NCBI RefSeq assembly: GCF_014193255.1
Contig: NZ_JACHZB010000001.1
Span: 838,018 to 902,017 of the forward strand
Source of the DNA: Rhizobium sp. BK196
GTDB taxonomy: Bacteria > Pseudomonadota > Alphaproteobacteria > Rhizobiales > Rhizobiaceae
DNA length: 64,000 nt
Direction: 5' to 3'
Shown: positions 51,714 through 60,211 of the stretch, one piece after another
How positions within the stretch are numbered: position 1 is the first letter of the stretch
Layout: the number at the start of each line of letters is the position of its first letter
The notes under the pieces: generated by a model
Told to the model about the DNA's origin: nothing
What the model saw: only the letters and a program-made list of their open reading frames with translations
The model's database searches: none
Program-made: the position numbers and the translations under genes

Positions 51714-54071
51714 ATGAATAATTCCGTTGAGAACAGATTTTTTGCAATTGTTTGCGGCGCGCTGCTTGTTTTTGTAGCTCCCCTTTTTGTTCTTTTTCTT
51801 TTCCTTTCTTCCGAACGCGCCGACAAGGAAATACGCGATCATATTTCCGTTCTTCTTGTGGCCAACGCCCAGGCGCTCGCCAAGCCGCTCTGGGATCTCG
51901 ATGCTGACAGTGTAACCCAGATCAGCGCGACGGTTGTTTCACAAGGCGCAATCGTCAAGGTTGAAGTGCGCGACCAGTCGGGCCAGCTCGACGTCAGCCA
52001 ATCCACCATTCCGCGCTCCTTCGATGGCAAGCTGGTTCAGGTTTCCCGCGCCATCATCTACAACACCGTCGATGGGCCGAAAAACCTCGGCAGCATTTCC
52101 GTCTTCTATCCGGCTCTCGGCCTGTTTTCCGGCCTGAAGCAAGAAGAGGTCGTCTTCATCTCGATCTTTATTTTCGCGGTGCTGGCCGTTTTCGCGACCG
52201 CGCTCATCGGCAACCGCATCTTCGTTATCCAGCCGCTGATGCGCCTGACGGCTGCGATCGAGGCGACACGCCAACTCGGCTCCCGTCACCATGTCGACTG
52301 GCAGTCGAACGACGAAATGGGCCGCCTTGCCCAAAGCTTCAACGAAATGCAGACGAAGCTTGAAAACGAGGAAACCGAGCTGAAGTTCGCACATCGCCGC
52401 GCCACCGACATCTATAACCTGACGCCCGCGATGCTCTTCTCCCTCGATGAAGAAGACCGCATCACCGCCGTCAGCGACTACTGGCTGTTTGCGACCGGCT
52501 ATGACCGCGCCGCCGTCATCGGCCGGAATTTCTCCGATCTCGTCACGCCCTTCACCCGCGACAAGTTCATCAAGCGCAAAAGCCAGCGTGAGAACGGCAC
52601 TGGCGATGTCACCGTCAAGTTCGTCTGTATGGACGGCCGCATCATGGATGTCCTGATAATGGAGTCGGCGCTGACGACCCAGGGACAGGAAGGTCAGTCG
52701 CTCTCCGTCATGACCGACGTGACGGAGCTGAAGGCCTCCGAAGACCGCAACCATCGCCAGGCGATCACGGACCATCTGACCGGCCTGTTGAACCGTCAAG
52801 GCTTTGAAGCCGTGCTCGACAGCAAGATCGCAGCAGCCGATGCCGCCGATCAGGAACTTGCCTGCCTCTTCGTCGACCTCGACCGCTTCAAGTGGATCAA
52901 CGACAATATGGGCCACGCCGCAGGCGATGCGGCCCTTATTGAACTCGTGGAGCGGCTGAAGACATTGCTTGCTCCCTCCGATGAAGCTGCCCGTCTCGGC
53001 GGCGATGAATTTGCCATCTTGCTGCCCGCCAAGAATGCCGAAAAGCGCGCTCGCGCCATGTGCGACCAGATCGCCTCGATCTTCGAGACCCCTTTCGGCC
53101 CGGACATGCATCTCAGCGCCTCTGTCGGCATCGCCATCTATCCTCGCCACGCTGCGACGGCAGCCGAACTGCTGCAGAAATCCGACATGGCCATGTACGC
53201 CAAGAAGCGCGACGGCAAGAACGGCGCACAGATCTTCGATAGCAGCATGCTAGACCACGCCCGCCGCCGCGCCGAGATCGAAGCGCATATCGAAGCCGGC
53301 CTCGCCGACGACTGGTTCGAGGCCTATCTGCAGCCGATTGTGAACCTGAACGGCCGCGGTATTGCCGGGTTCGAAGCGCTGATGCGCCTCAACCATCCGC
53401 AGAAAGGTCTCATGCCGCCGGCCGAGATCATCAGCGTAGCCGAAGAGACTGCCAAGATCGTCCGCGTCGGTAACGTCATCATGGAAAAGGCGATCGCCAA
53501 TCTGGCGAAGATTTCCCGTCTGCCTGGCATGCAGGACACCTATCTCGCCATCAATTTTTCGCCGCTGCAGTTCGAACCTGCGCTCGCCGCCCGCCTTGCC
53601 GCCATTCTCGGCCGCCATGGTATCCTGCCGGATCGTATCGTGGTCGAAATCACGGAGGCTGTGCTGATGCACGACAACCCGCAGATCCGCATGATCGTGA
53701 CGGAGATGCGCCGTTTCGGCTGCCGCATCGCGCTTGACGATTTCGGCACCGGCTACTCTTCGCTGAGCTATCTCAATCGCTTTCCGGTCGACATCATCAA
53801 GATCGACCAGTCCTTCGTCCGCGCCATCAACGATGCTGACGATGACGTACGCCAGAAAAGCCGCATGCTGATCGAAGGCATCACCACACTGTCGCACAAG
53901 ATGAACTGCACCGTCATCGCCGAAGGCATCGAGACGGAGGAGGAATGCGGCACGCTGCACCAGATGGGGCTCGACTATGGTCAGGGCTATCTGTTCCACC
54001 GTCCGCAGAACGCTGCCAAGCTGATCGAGGAACTGAGCGACTCGCTTTCGGATGTGGCGCGCGCTTCATGA
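51714..54071 (+). CDS. Membrane GGDEF–EAL bifunctional c-di-GMP protein
   Basis: A 785-residue protein: TM1 about 9–32, periplasmic sensor about 33–144, TM2 about 146–168, HAMP about 168–222, PAS about 228–345, GGDEF about 350–510, EAL about 530–775. RLGGDEF (427–433) is intact and EALMR, EITE, DDFGTG and AEGIETEEE are present, so both activities are possible. The inhibitory site RxxD reads APSD (420–423), so product inhibition may be absent. A periplasmic binding protein gene follows 26 bases later. Confidence 0.95.
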   Translation: MNNSVENRFFAIVCGALLVFVAPLFVLFLFLSSERADKEIRDHISVLLVANAQALAKPLWDLDADSVTQISATVVSQGAIVKVEVRDQSGQLDVSQSTIPRSFDGKLVQVSRAIIYNTVDGPKNLGSISVFYPALGLFSGLKQEEVVFISIFIFAVLAVFATALIGNRIFVIQPLMRLTAAIEATRQLGSRHHVDWQSNDEMGRLAQSFNEMQTKLENEETELKFAHRRATDIYNLTPAMLFSLDEEDRITAVSDYWLFATGYDRAAVIGRNFSDLVTPFTRDKFIKRKSQRENGTGDVTVKFVCMDGRIMDVLIMESALTTQGQEGQSLSVMTDVTELKASEDRNHRQAITDHLTGLLNRQGFEAVLDSKIAAADAADQELACLFVDLDRFKWINDNMGHAAGDAALIELVERLKTLLAPSDEAARLGGDEFAILLPAKNAEKRARAMCDQIASIFETPFGPDMHLSASVGIAIYPRHAATAAELLQKSDMAMYAKKRDGKNGAQIFDSSMLDHARRRAEIEAHIEAGLADDWFEAYLQPIVNLNGRGIAGFEALMRLNHPQKGLMPPAEIISVAEETAKIVRVGNVIMEKAIANLAKISRLPGMQDTYLAINFSPLQFEPALAARLAAILGRHGILPDRIVVEITEAVLMHDNPQIRMIVTEMRRFGCRIALDDFGTGYSSLSYLNRFPVDIIKIDQSFVRAINDADDDVRQKSRMLIEGITTLSHKMNCTVIAEGIETEEECGTLHQMGLDYGQGYLFHRPQNAAKLIEELSDSLSDVARAS

Positions 54072-54097
54072 ACTGACGGGATATGGGAGGTATCGTG

Positions 54098-54820
54098 ATG
54101 AAAAAGCTGTTGCTTCTTGCATTTCTTGCCCTGCCCTGCTTTGCCGCTTCTGCCTCGGCCCAGGCGGTAAGTCTGTTGACCGAAGAATATGCCCCGTTCA
54201 ACTACCGCGATGGAAAGGTCATCAAGGGCGCGACCGTCGAACAGGTCGAGAAGGTGATGGCCGACATCAATCTCGACTATAGGCTCGATGTAATGCCTTG
54301 GGCACGCGCGTTCAGTCTCGCACGCACGACGCCGATGACCTGCGTTTTCGCGACCGCTCATAACGCCGCACGTGACGGCTTGTTCAAATGGGTCGAGCCG
54401 CTTCTCGTCGACCGCAACATCCTGATTACCCGCAGAGGATCAGGCGTCTCGGCCGCCAATCTTGAAGACGCCAGGAAATACGTCATCGGCACGCAGCGCG
54501 ACGACTATACGGAAGTGACGCTGAAGGAGAAGGGCTTTACCAAGCTCGACCTCGCCAGCGATTTCAACGCCACGCTGCGCAAGCTGCTTGGCGGGCGCAT
54601 CGACATGATGCCGATCTCCGAACTTTATTTCGACAAGCTGAAGGCCGACCAGCCGCTGGAAATGGTAACCGTGCTCTCCTCCCAGCCGATGGGTATTGCC
54701 TGCGAGAAGAATTTCCCGGACGATCTTCTGGCCCGCATGCAGGCCTCGCTGGACAAGCTGATCGCCAGCGGCGAACAGAAACAGATCTTCCTGAAATATG
54801 GTCTGCATCTGCTGAAATGA
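54098..54820 (+). CDS. Periplasmic solute-binding protein (SBP_bac_3-like) linked to GGDEF/EAL gene
   Basis: A 240-residue type 2 periplasmic binding protein with signal peptide ([21 protein letters not shown]) and the amino-acid-binding pattern [16 protein letters not shown] ... [11 protein letters not shown]. Start 54098 is seven bases after GGGAGG. No permease or ATPase gene is nearby; it follows the GGDEF/EAL gene, so it may present a ligand to the sensor domain as NspS does for MbaA in Vibrio. Confidence 0.9.
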   Translation: MKKLLLLAFLALPCFAASASAQAVSLLTEEYAPFNYRDGKVIKGATVEQVEKVMADINLDYRLDVMPWARAFSLARTTPMTCVFATAHNAARDGLFKWVEPLLVDRNILITRRGSGVSAANLEDARKYVIGTQRDDYTEVTLKEKGFTKLDLASDFNATLRKLLGGRIDMMPISELYFDKLKADQPLEMVTVLSSQPMGIACEKNFPDDLLARMQASLDKLIASGEQKQIFLKYGLHLLK

Positions 54821-54914
54821 TCGGCCGCCTGCCGTTCACGCCCGCCTTTGCCACTTGACTTTGCCGCCATTTCGCGGTGGTGAACGCCAACAGCTCTTGC
54901 AAGGAAGACAGGCC

Positions 54915-55631
54915 ATGCTGATCATCGCGGGTCTCGGCAATCCCGGCGCGAAATATGCCGGCAACCGGCACAATATCGGCTTCATGGCGGTGGATGCCAT
55001 CTACCGCCGTCACAGCTTTTCGCCCTGGTCGAAAAAGTTCAAGGCCGAGATTTCCGAAGGGGAGCTGGCGGGTGAGAAGGTGCTGCTGATCAAGCCGCAG
55101 ACTTTCATGAACCTGTCGGGCGAAGCGGTCGGCGAAGCCATGCGCTTCTATAAGCTTCAGCCTTCCGATCTCGTGGTGATCTATGACGAACTCGATCTTC
55201 CGGCCGGCAAGGCGCGGCTGAAGACTGGCGGCGGCCATGGCGGCCACAACGGCATCAAATCGCTCGACGCCCATTGCGGCAAGGAATACCGTCGCCTGCG
55301 CCTCGGTATCGGTCATCCCGGCGTTAAGGAACTGGTGCATAATCATGTGCTCGGCGATTTCGCCAAGGTCGACAGCGACTGGCTGGAGCCGCTGCTTGAC
55401 ACGCTCGCCGACAATGCCGAGATGCTGGTCCGCAAAGAGGATTCCCAGCTGATGAACAAGATCGCGCTGGCGCTCGGCGGCAAGCCGGAAGAGGAAAAGC
55501 CGAAGCCGGAGAAGAAGCCAGTGGCAAAATCCCATATCCATCAGGCCCGCAATCAGAGCCAGCAGAAGCTTCCGGCGATCGGCCCCATGGCCGAGATGCT
55601 CAAGAAGATGTTCAGCAACAAGGACGACTGA
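54915..55631 (+). CDS. pth: Peptidyl-tRNA hydrolase
   Basis: A 238-residue hydrolase that frees tRNA from drop-off peptidyl-tRNA. Motifs: [26 protein letters not shown] (catalytic His in NRHN), [11 protein letters not shown], and [10 protein letters not shown] lysine-rich C-terminal extension (about 195–238) is typical of rhizobia. ATG 54915; the longer frame is rejected. Confidence 0.97.
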   Translation: MLIIAGLGNPGAKYAGNRHNIGFMAVDAIYRRHSFSPWSKKFKAEISEGELAGEKVLLIKPQTFMNLSGEAVGEAMRFYKLQPSDLVVIYDELDLPAGKARLKTGGGHGGHNGIKSLDAHCGKEYRRLRLGIGHPGVKELVHNHVLGDFAKVDSDWLEPLLDTLADNAEMLVRKEDSQLMNKIALALGGKPEEEKPKPEKKPVAKSHIHQARNQSQQKLPAIGPMAEMLKKMFSNKDD

Positions 55632-55688
55632 ATGCGATGGCGGCATATCCGCCGGCCGTCTTGAGAATATGCGCTATTCCTCGGGCCT

Positions 55689-56000
55689 CTATTCTTCAGG
55701 CTCGGTCGTGAACATCAGCGGAAAGCCCATCTCCTTGGCAAGGTCGATGGCTTCCTTGGCCTTTGTCTCGGCAATATCCTTGGCACAGACCACGACCACG
55801 CAAGAGCCGAGCTTGTGTGCCGTCATCATCACGCGGTAGCCGGCTTCCTCGCTCATGCGGAAGACGACTTTGAGCACCACGATGACGAATTCGCGCGGCG
55901 TATAATCATCATTGACGAGAATGACCTTGTAAAGCTTCGGCTTGTCCAGCTTGGGCTTCACCCTGGTCTTGGGTTTTAAGGCGACGTCGTTGTCAACCAT
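55689..56000 (-). CDS. clpS: ClpS adaptor, likely second rhizobial paralogue
   Basis: A 103-residue N-end-rule adaptor for ClpAP (YKVILVNDDYTPREFVIVVLKVVFRMSEEAGYRVMMTAHKLGSCVVVVCAKDIAETKAKEAIDLAKEMGFPLMFTTEPEE). It has the NDDYT motif and the binding-pocket residues. The end FTTEPEE resembles the ClpS2 form known in Agrobacterium. ATG 56000 is chosen; ATG 56024 is possible. Confidence 0.92.
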   Translation of the reverse strand: MVDNDVALKPKTRVKPKLDKPKLYKVILVNDDYTPREFVIVVLKVVFRMSEEAGYRVMMTAHKLGSCVVVVCAKDIAETKAKEAIDLAKEMGFPLMFTTEPEE

Positions 56001-56226
56001 CGGAAATCCGCCCGTTGATGACATGGGAAGGGGTTTCGATCTAACTAAGCTTTTTAGATTGCAGAATTTCGACACCTGGTGCCGGGAAAATCCCACGAGG
56101 TGAGAATAAGTCTGCCAAGCGCTGACGGCAAGGGAGCGGCGAGAAAAGCGCTCTAAGACTTGACCGCTCCCCTCCTTTATCCCATAGCCACGGCCAAGGA
56201 TTTCTTGAGAACAGCAGGTTTCAGCC

Positions 56227-57330
56227 ATGGGCTTCAAATGCGGTATCGTCGGTCTGCCGAATGTCGGCAAGTCGACCCTCTTCAATGCGCTCACCAAGAC
56301 GGCGGCAGCACAGGCGGCGAACTATCCCTTCTGCACGATCGAACCGAACACCGGCGAAGTGGCCGTTCCCGATGAACGCATGAGGAAGCTTGCCAACATC
56401 GCGAAGTCCAAGGAGATCATTCCGACCCGCATCAACTTCGTCGATATTGCCGGCCTCGTGCGCGGCGCATCCAAGGGTGAAGGTCTCGGCAACCAGTTCC
56501 TCGCCAATATCCGCGAAGTCGATGCCATCGTGCATGTGCTGCGCTGCTTCGAAGACGGCGACATCACCCACGTGGAAGGCCGCATCGATCCCGTTGCCGA
56601 CGCCGATACGATCGAGACCGAACTGATGCTCGCCGATCTCGAGAGCCTGGAGCGCCGCACGGAACAGACGCGCAAGCGCGCCACCGGCAAGGACAAGGAG
56701 TCGATGGCGATGTTGCCGATCATGGAAGCCTCGCTCGCCCTGTTGCGAGAAGGCAAGCCGGTCCGCACCCTCCTTGCAAAGCTCGATGCCGAAGAGACCG
56801 GCATTCTGAAGGGCTTGAACCTTCTGACATCGCACCCGGTTCTCTATGTCTGCAACGTCGCCGAAGGCGATGCCGCGACCGGCAACAAATATACCGAGGC
56901 CGTCGCCGCGATGGCCAAGGCTCAGGGTGCCGAAACCGTCACCATCTCGGCCGCGATCGAATCCGAAGTCGCCCAGCTTCCGGATGAGGAAGCCAAGGAA
57001 TTCCTCTCGGCTCTCGGCCTTGACGAAGCAGGCCTCGACCGCCTGATCCGCGCCGGCTACAAACTGCTCCACCTCATCACCTATTTCACCGTCGGCCCGA
57101 AGGAAACGCGCGCCTGGACGATCGAACGCGGCACCAAGGCGCCGCAGGCTGCCGGCGTCATCCACTCGGATTTCGAACGCGGCTTCATCCGCGCCAACAC
57201 CATCGCCTATGACGACTACATCCAGTTCGGCGGCGAAGTCGGCGCCAAGGAAGCCGGCAAGGCACGTGACGAAGGCAAGGAATATGTCGTCCAGGACGGC
57301 GACGTCATCCACTTCCGCTTCAATACCTGA
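56227..57330 (+). CDS. ychF: Redox-regulated ATPase YchF
   Basis: A 367-residue Obg-family P-loop protein that prefers ATP: GLPNVGKSTLFNAL, switch DIAGLVRGASKGEGLGNQFL, and NVAE replacing NKxD, with a C-terminal TGS domain. Has a role in translation and oxidative-stress response. ATG 56227 after CAGCAGG. Confidence 0.97.
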   Translation: MGFKCGIVGLPNVGKSTLFNALTKTAAAQAANYPFCTIEPNTGEVAVPDERMRKLANIAKSKEIIPTRINFVDIAGLVRGASKGEGLGNQFLANIREVDAIVHVLRCFEDGDITHVEGRIDPVADADTIETELMLADLESLERRTEQTRKRATGKDKESMAMLPIMEASLALLREGKPVRTLLAKLDAEETGILKGLNLLTSHPVLYVCNVAEGDAATGNKYTEAVAAMAKAQGAETVTISAAIESEVAQLPDEEAKEFLSALGLDEAGLDRLIRAGYKLLHLITYFTVGPKETRAWTIERGTKAPQAAGVIHSDFERGFIRANTIAYDDYIQFGGEVGAKEAGKARDEGKEYVVQDGDVIHFRFNT

Positions 57331-57337
57331 TGCATAA

Positions 57338-57381
57338 GCATGTCGCGCAACGCCTGCAGCGTTTTTGCGATAAGGACATGC
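57338..57381. repeat. Palindromic intergenic element of rhizobial type
   Basis: GCATGTC (57338–57344) and GACATGC (57375–57381) bracket CGCAA...TTGCG, giving a long imperfect hairpin. From memory, similar GCATGTCGCGCAA...TTGCG...GACATGC sequences are common between genes in Rhizobium. It may also act as a transcription terminator after ychF. Confidence 0.5.
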
Positions 57382-57408
57382 GTCAAAAAGAAAAACCAAA
57401 GCTGCCGC

Positions 57409-58122
57409 TCAGCCGGGCGGTAGCCTCCCTACCACGCCTGACGGCAAGGCGCGCAGCACGATGCGCCGAAGCGGCATCCAGCCCGTACCGATGACGAGCA
57501 CGATCACGCCGACGATAATGAGCGTTCCGAAAATATAGGTATCGACGGTCGCATTCCCCTGCCGGAATATCCCATAGATCGCTAGTCCCAGCGTCAGCAG
57601 GCCTGATGTCACGAAAGCGCGCCGATCGATGATCAGGCCGATCAGCATCAGCAGTGCGACGATTACGACGACAACGGGCGTCTTGAAGGAATTCGCGTCC
57701 ATGATATCTAGCCAGCCGCCATCGAGTGAAAGCAAGATCCGGATGCTGTAAAGCAGCGCAGGTGCGGCAACGAGATGAAGCCAGAAGGCGACGTCCGATC
57801 GCGTCGTGCGGCGAAGCCTGTCGCTGAGATCGAAGCCAAGCGCGGCGACGAACAGGCCGACGGCGCAGGCAAACAGGATGACCGACACGAGAGTTGGATG
57901 GTTGAGGATGAAGGCATCGTCGCCGCTCGCCCATTGCAGCAGGCGGAAGACAAGCGCGAGGATGAGGGCCAGCCCCGAGAAGATGGAAAGTGCAAGCGCA
58001 AGCGGCACACGGTAGCGCAGATAGAAAAGCCCCGTGATGACGGGAAATGCGACGATGAACCTATCGATGCCATCGCCTGTCAGCCACAGATCGGCATTGG
58101 AGGGATAGATCGACAGCATCAT
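57409..58122 (-). CDS. Membrane protein, C-terminal part of a probably frameshifted gene
   Basis: A 237-residue multi-helix membrane protein, DUF4401/DUF2157-like in character (about seven helices, ending LRALPSGVVGRLPPG). The preceding 58061–58480 ORF encodes what looks like its N-terminal half in the -1 register. A T7/A7 run at 58137–58143 is the likely frameshift point. Alternatively, two genes; I favour one broken or misread gene. Confidence 0.7.
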   Translation of the reverse strand: MMLSIYPSNADLWLTGDGIDRFIVAFPVITGLFYLRYRVPLALALSIFSGLALILALVFRLLQWASGDDAFILNHPTLVSVILFACAVGLFVAALGFDLSDRLRRTTRSDVAFWLHLVAAPALLYSIRILLSLDGGWLDIMDANSFKTPVVVVIVALLMLIGLIIDRRAFVTSGLLTLGLAIYGIFRQGNATVDTYIFGTLIIVGVIVLVIGTGWMPLRRIVLRALPSGVVGRLPPG

Positions 58123-58480
58123 CCGGAAGGTCCCAGAAAAAAACCGCCAGCGTTAGCACGACAGCCGGCAGTGCGAGGCGCTGGCGCTTCACGAGGATTT
58201 CTGCGAGCACGAGGATTGCCGGCAGCACTGCATAGAGTGAGGCAAGCCCCCAGAGACCCGGCAGCACGATCAGGATGCCGATGGTGATAAGGACGTCGTG
58301 AAAGCCCCGCACGAAGCGCGGCGTCTCTGTATCCGACCATGCCGGCTCCAAAGACCCCGCCGCATGCGCGTCGACGACGACACCGCGTGCTGCCAGGAAC
58401 GGCACCAGCCGCTCGCCGGCCTCGGCGGTAATAAGCTCCTCGCGCGCCGCCTCATCGAGTATCGACCTTAGTTCAGTCAT
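58061..58480 (-). CDS. Membrane protein, N-terminal part of a probably frameshifted gene
   Basis: About 139 residues (MTELRSILDEAAREELITAEAGERLVPFLAARGV ... FHDVLITIGILIVLPGLWGLASLYAVLPAILVLAEILVKRQRLALPAVVLTLAVFF) with DUF2157-like character, then an out-of-frame basic tail (DLPDDAVDLSLQCRSVADRRW). It overlaps the 57409–58122 ORF; one base removed from the A7 run (plus strand) joins the frames. Confidence 0.65.
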   Translation of the reverse strand: MTELRSILDEAAREELITAEAGERLVPFLAARGVVVDAHAAGSLEPAWSDTETPRFVRGFHDVLITIGILIVLPGLWGLASLYAVLPAILVLAEILVKRQRLALPAVVLTLAVFFWDLPDDAVDLSLQCRSVADRRWHR

Positions 58481-58562
58481 GCTGGTTCGTTCCCACGGAA
58501 TCATTTGAGCCCGCAGGGATGCTATTGTAAGCAATGAGGCCTGCCTATGATGAGGAGCCCTA

Positions 58563-59033
58563 ATGCCTGCAGAAAAGCTCGCCTATGAGGATTTTCAGCC
58601 CGGCCGGCGTTTTCCGCTCGGTCCGAAAGCAGTGACGGCAGCAGAAATCATCGAATTCGCCTCAGAGTTCGACCCGCAGCCCATGCATCTGGACGAGGCC
58701 GCAGGCCGTGCCAGCATCCTTGGCGGCCTTGCCGCCTCCGGCTGGCACACCTCGGCAATGTTCATGCGCATGATGGCCGATAGCTATGTGTTGAATTCTC
58801 TCTGTGAAGGTGCACCCGGCGTCGATTTCATGGAGTGGCGCAAGCCGGTGCTGGCAGGCGACACGCTTTCCGGCCATTCGACGGTGCTGGAGGCGCGTGC
58901 CCTTCGCTCACGTCCGGGCCTCGGCATCGTCAAGTTTCGCCACGAGGTGGAAAACCAGCGCGGCGAACCGGTCTGCCTGTCGGAAAATTCCGTCATCTTC
59001 GGCATGCGTGGCGGCCCGGAGGCCACCGCATGA
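58563..59033 (+). CDS. MaoC-family hydratase
   Basis: A 156-residue hotdog-fold protein: YEDFQPGRRFPLGPKAVTAAEIIEFASEFDPQPMHLDEAAG, GGLAASGWHTSAMFMRM. The Asp/His hydratase motif (DPQPMHLD) is present. Typical of R-specific enoyl-CoA hydratases; substrate unknown. It overlaps the next gene by four bases (ATGA), so the pair is coupled. Confidence 0.92.
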   Translation: MPAEKLAYEDFQPGRRFPLGPKAVTAAEIIEFASEFDPQPMHLDEAAGRASILGGLAASGWHTSAMFMRMMADSYVLNSLCEGAPGVDFMEWRKPVLAGDTLSGHSTVLEARALRSRPGLGIVKFRHEVENQRGEPVCLSENSVIFGMRGGPEATA

Positions 59034-59497
59034 GAATGACCGAACTCTACGCAGTCGGTGAGAAGAGCGAGATCGGCACCTATGTCTTCACCGAGGAAAA
59101 GATCCTCAACTTCGCCCGGAAATACGATCCGCAGCGCTTTCATACCGACAAGGATGCGGCCAGGGACACCATGTTCGGCGGGCTCTGCGCCTCCGGATGG
59201 CATACGACAGCCGCCTGGATGCAGTGTTTCCTCAAATACTGGATGGCGGAGATCAGCCGGCTGAAGAGCGAAGGCCTGGAGCCGCCAAACCTCGGCCCCT
59301 CACCCGGCTTCCAGAAACTGCAATGGCTGAAACCGGTCTTTGTCGACGAGACGATCAGCTATTCCGTGACCTTTCTCTCTGGCCGCCCGCTTGCGTCGCG
59401 ACCGAGCTGGCATGTGAACAGCATCCTCTGCGAAGGCGTCAATCAGGACGGTATTCCGGTCATCCGCTTCGAAAGCAGCGTGCTCGAATTCGAGTAA
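59030..59497 (+). CDS. Second MaoC-family hydratase
   Basis: A 155-residue MaoC-like protein: TEEKILNFARKYDPQRFHTDKDAA, GGLCASGWHTTAAWMQCF. It has the DPQRFHTD hydratase motif. Coupled to the preceding MaoC gene by ATGA; together they may form a heterodimer as some hydratases do. ATG 59036 is an alternative start. Confidence 0.92.
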   Translation: MRMTELYAVGEKSEIGTYVFTEEKILNFARKYDPQRFHTDKDAARDTMFGGLCASGWHTTAAWMQCFLKYWMAEISRLKSEGLEPPNLGPSPGFQKLQWLKPVFVDETISYSVTFLSGRPLASRPSWHVNSILCEGVNQDGIPVIRFESSVLEFE

Positions 59498-59553
59498 TGC
59501 GGCAGAAGCAATTCCAGCAGACGCCTGCAACGGCCCTGCTGGAATTGTCATGC

Positions 59554-60096
59554 TCAATGGCCGGCGAATTCTACGAGCGTGTGCACGTCGACACCGAGGT
59601 CTTCGAGCTTCTTGCGGCCGCCGAGATCCGGCAAGTCGATGACGAAGCAGGCGCCGACCACTTCCGCGCCGATCTGGCGGAGAAGCTGGGTCGCGCCCAC
59701 GGCCGTGCCCCCCGTTGCGATCAGATCGTCAACGAGGATCACCTTCTCTCCCGGCTGGACGGCATCGCGGTGCATCTCCATTTCGTCCACGCCATATTCC
59801 AGGCTGTAGGCGATGCGCACCGTGTCATGCGGCAGCTTGCCCTTCTTGCGGATCGGCACGAAGCCCGACGACAGCTGATGCGCGACTGCGCCGCCAAGGA
59901 TGAAGCCACGCGCTTCCATGCCGGCGATCTTGTCGACTTTCAGACCAGCATAGGGCTGCACTAGCTCATCAACCGCGCGACGGAAGGCACGCGGATTGCC
60001 GAGCAGCGTCGTGATGTCGCGAAAGATGATGCCGGGCTTTGGGTAGTCCGGAATGGAGCGGATGCTGGCTGCAAGCTCCGAAAGCGTGTTGTTCAT
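59554..60096 (-). CDS. apt: Adenine phosphoribosyltransferase
   Basis: A 180-residue purine-salvage enzyme (adenine + PRPP to AMP). It has [19 protein letters not shown], the PRPP motif [14 protein letters not shown] and the [14 protein letters not shown] segment. Start ATG 60096 ([14 protein letters not shown]); ATG 60135 adds a basic leader. Confidence 0.97.
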   Translation of the reverse strand: MNNTLSELAASIRSIPDYPKPGIIFRDITTLLGNPRAFRRAVDELVQPYAGLKVDKIAGMEARGFILGGAVAHQLSSGFVPIRKKGKLPHDTVRIAYSLEYGVDEMEMHRDAVQPGEKVILVDDLIATGGTAVGATQLLRQIGAEVVGACFVIDLPDLGGRKKLEDLGVDVHTLVEFAGH

Positions 60097-60168
60097 CGAA
60101 AATCCGTATCTGCGAGGGGCACAAAACGCCCGCACACTATCAATTGCGCAGGGTCAAACCAAACAAAA

Positions 60169-60192
60169 AAGGCGGCTGAAAAGCCGCCTTTC
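60169..60192 (-). terminator. Terminator after petABC
   Basis: AAAGGCGGCT (60169–60178) and AGCCGCCTTT (60183–60192) form a 10-bp stem with loop GAAA. On the minus strand the stem is followed by TTTTTTGTTTGG, a strong terminator for the leftward pet operon ending at 60212. Confidence 0.88.
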
Positions 60193-60211
60193 CGATGAGA
60201 TTGGATATCTC

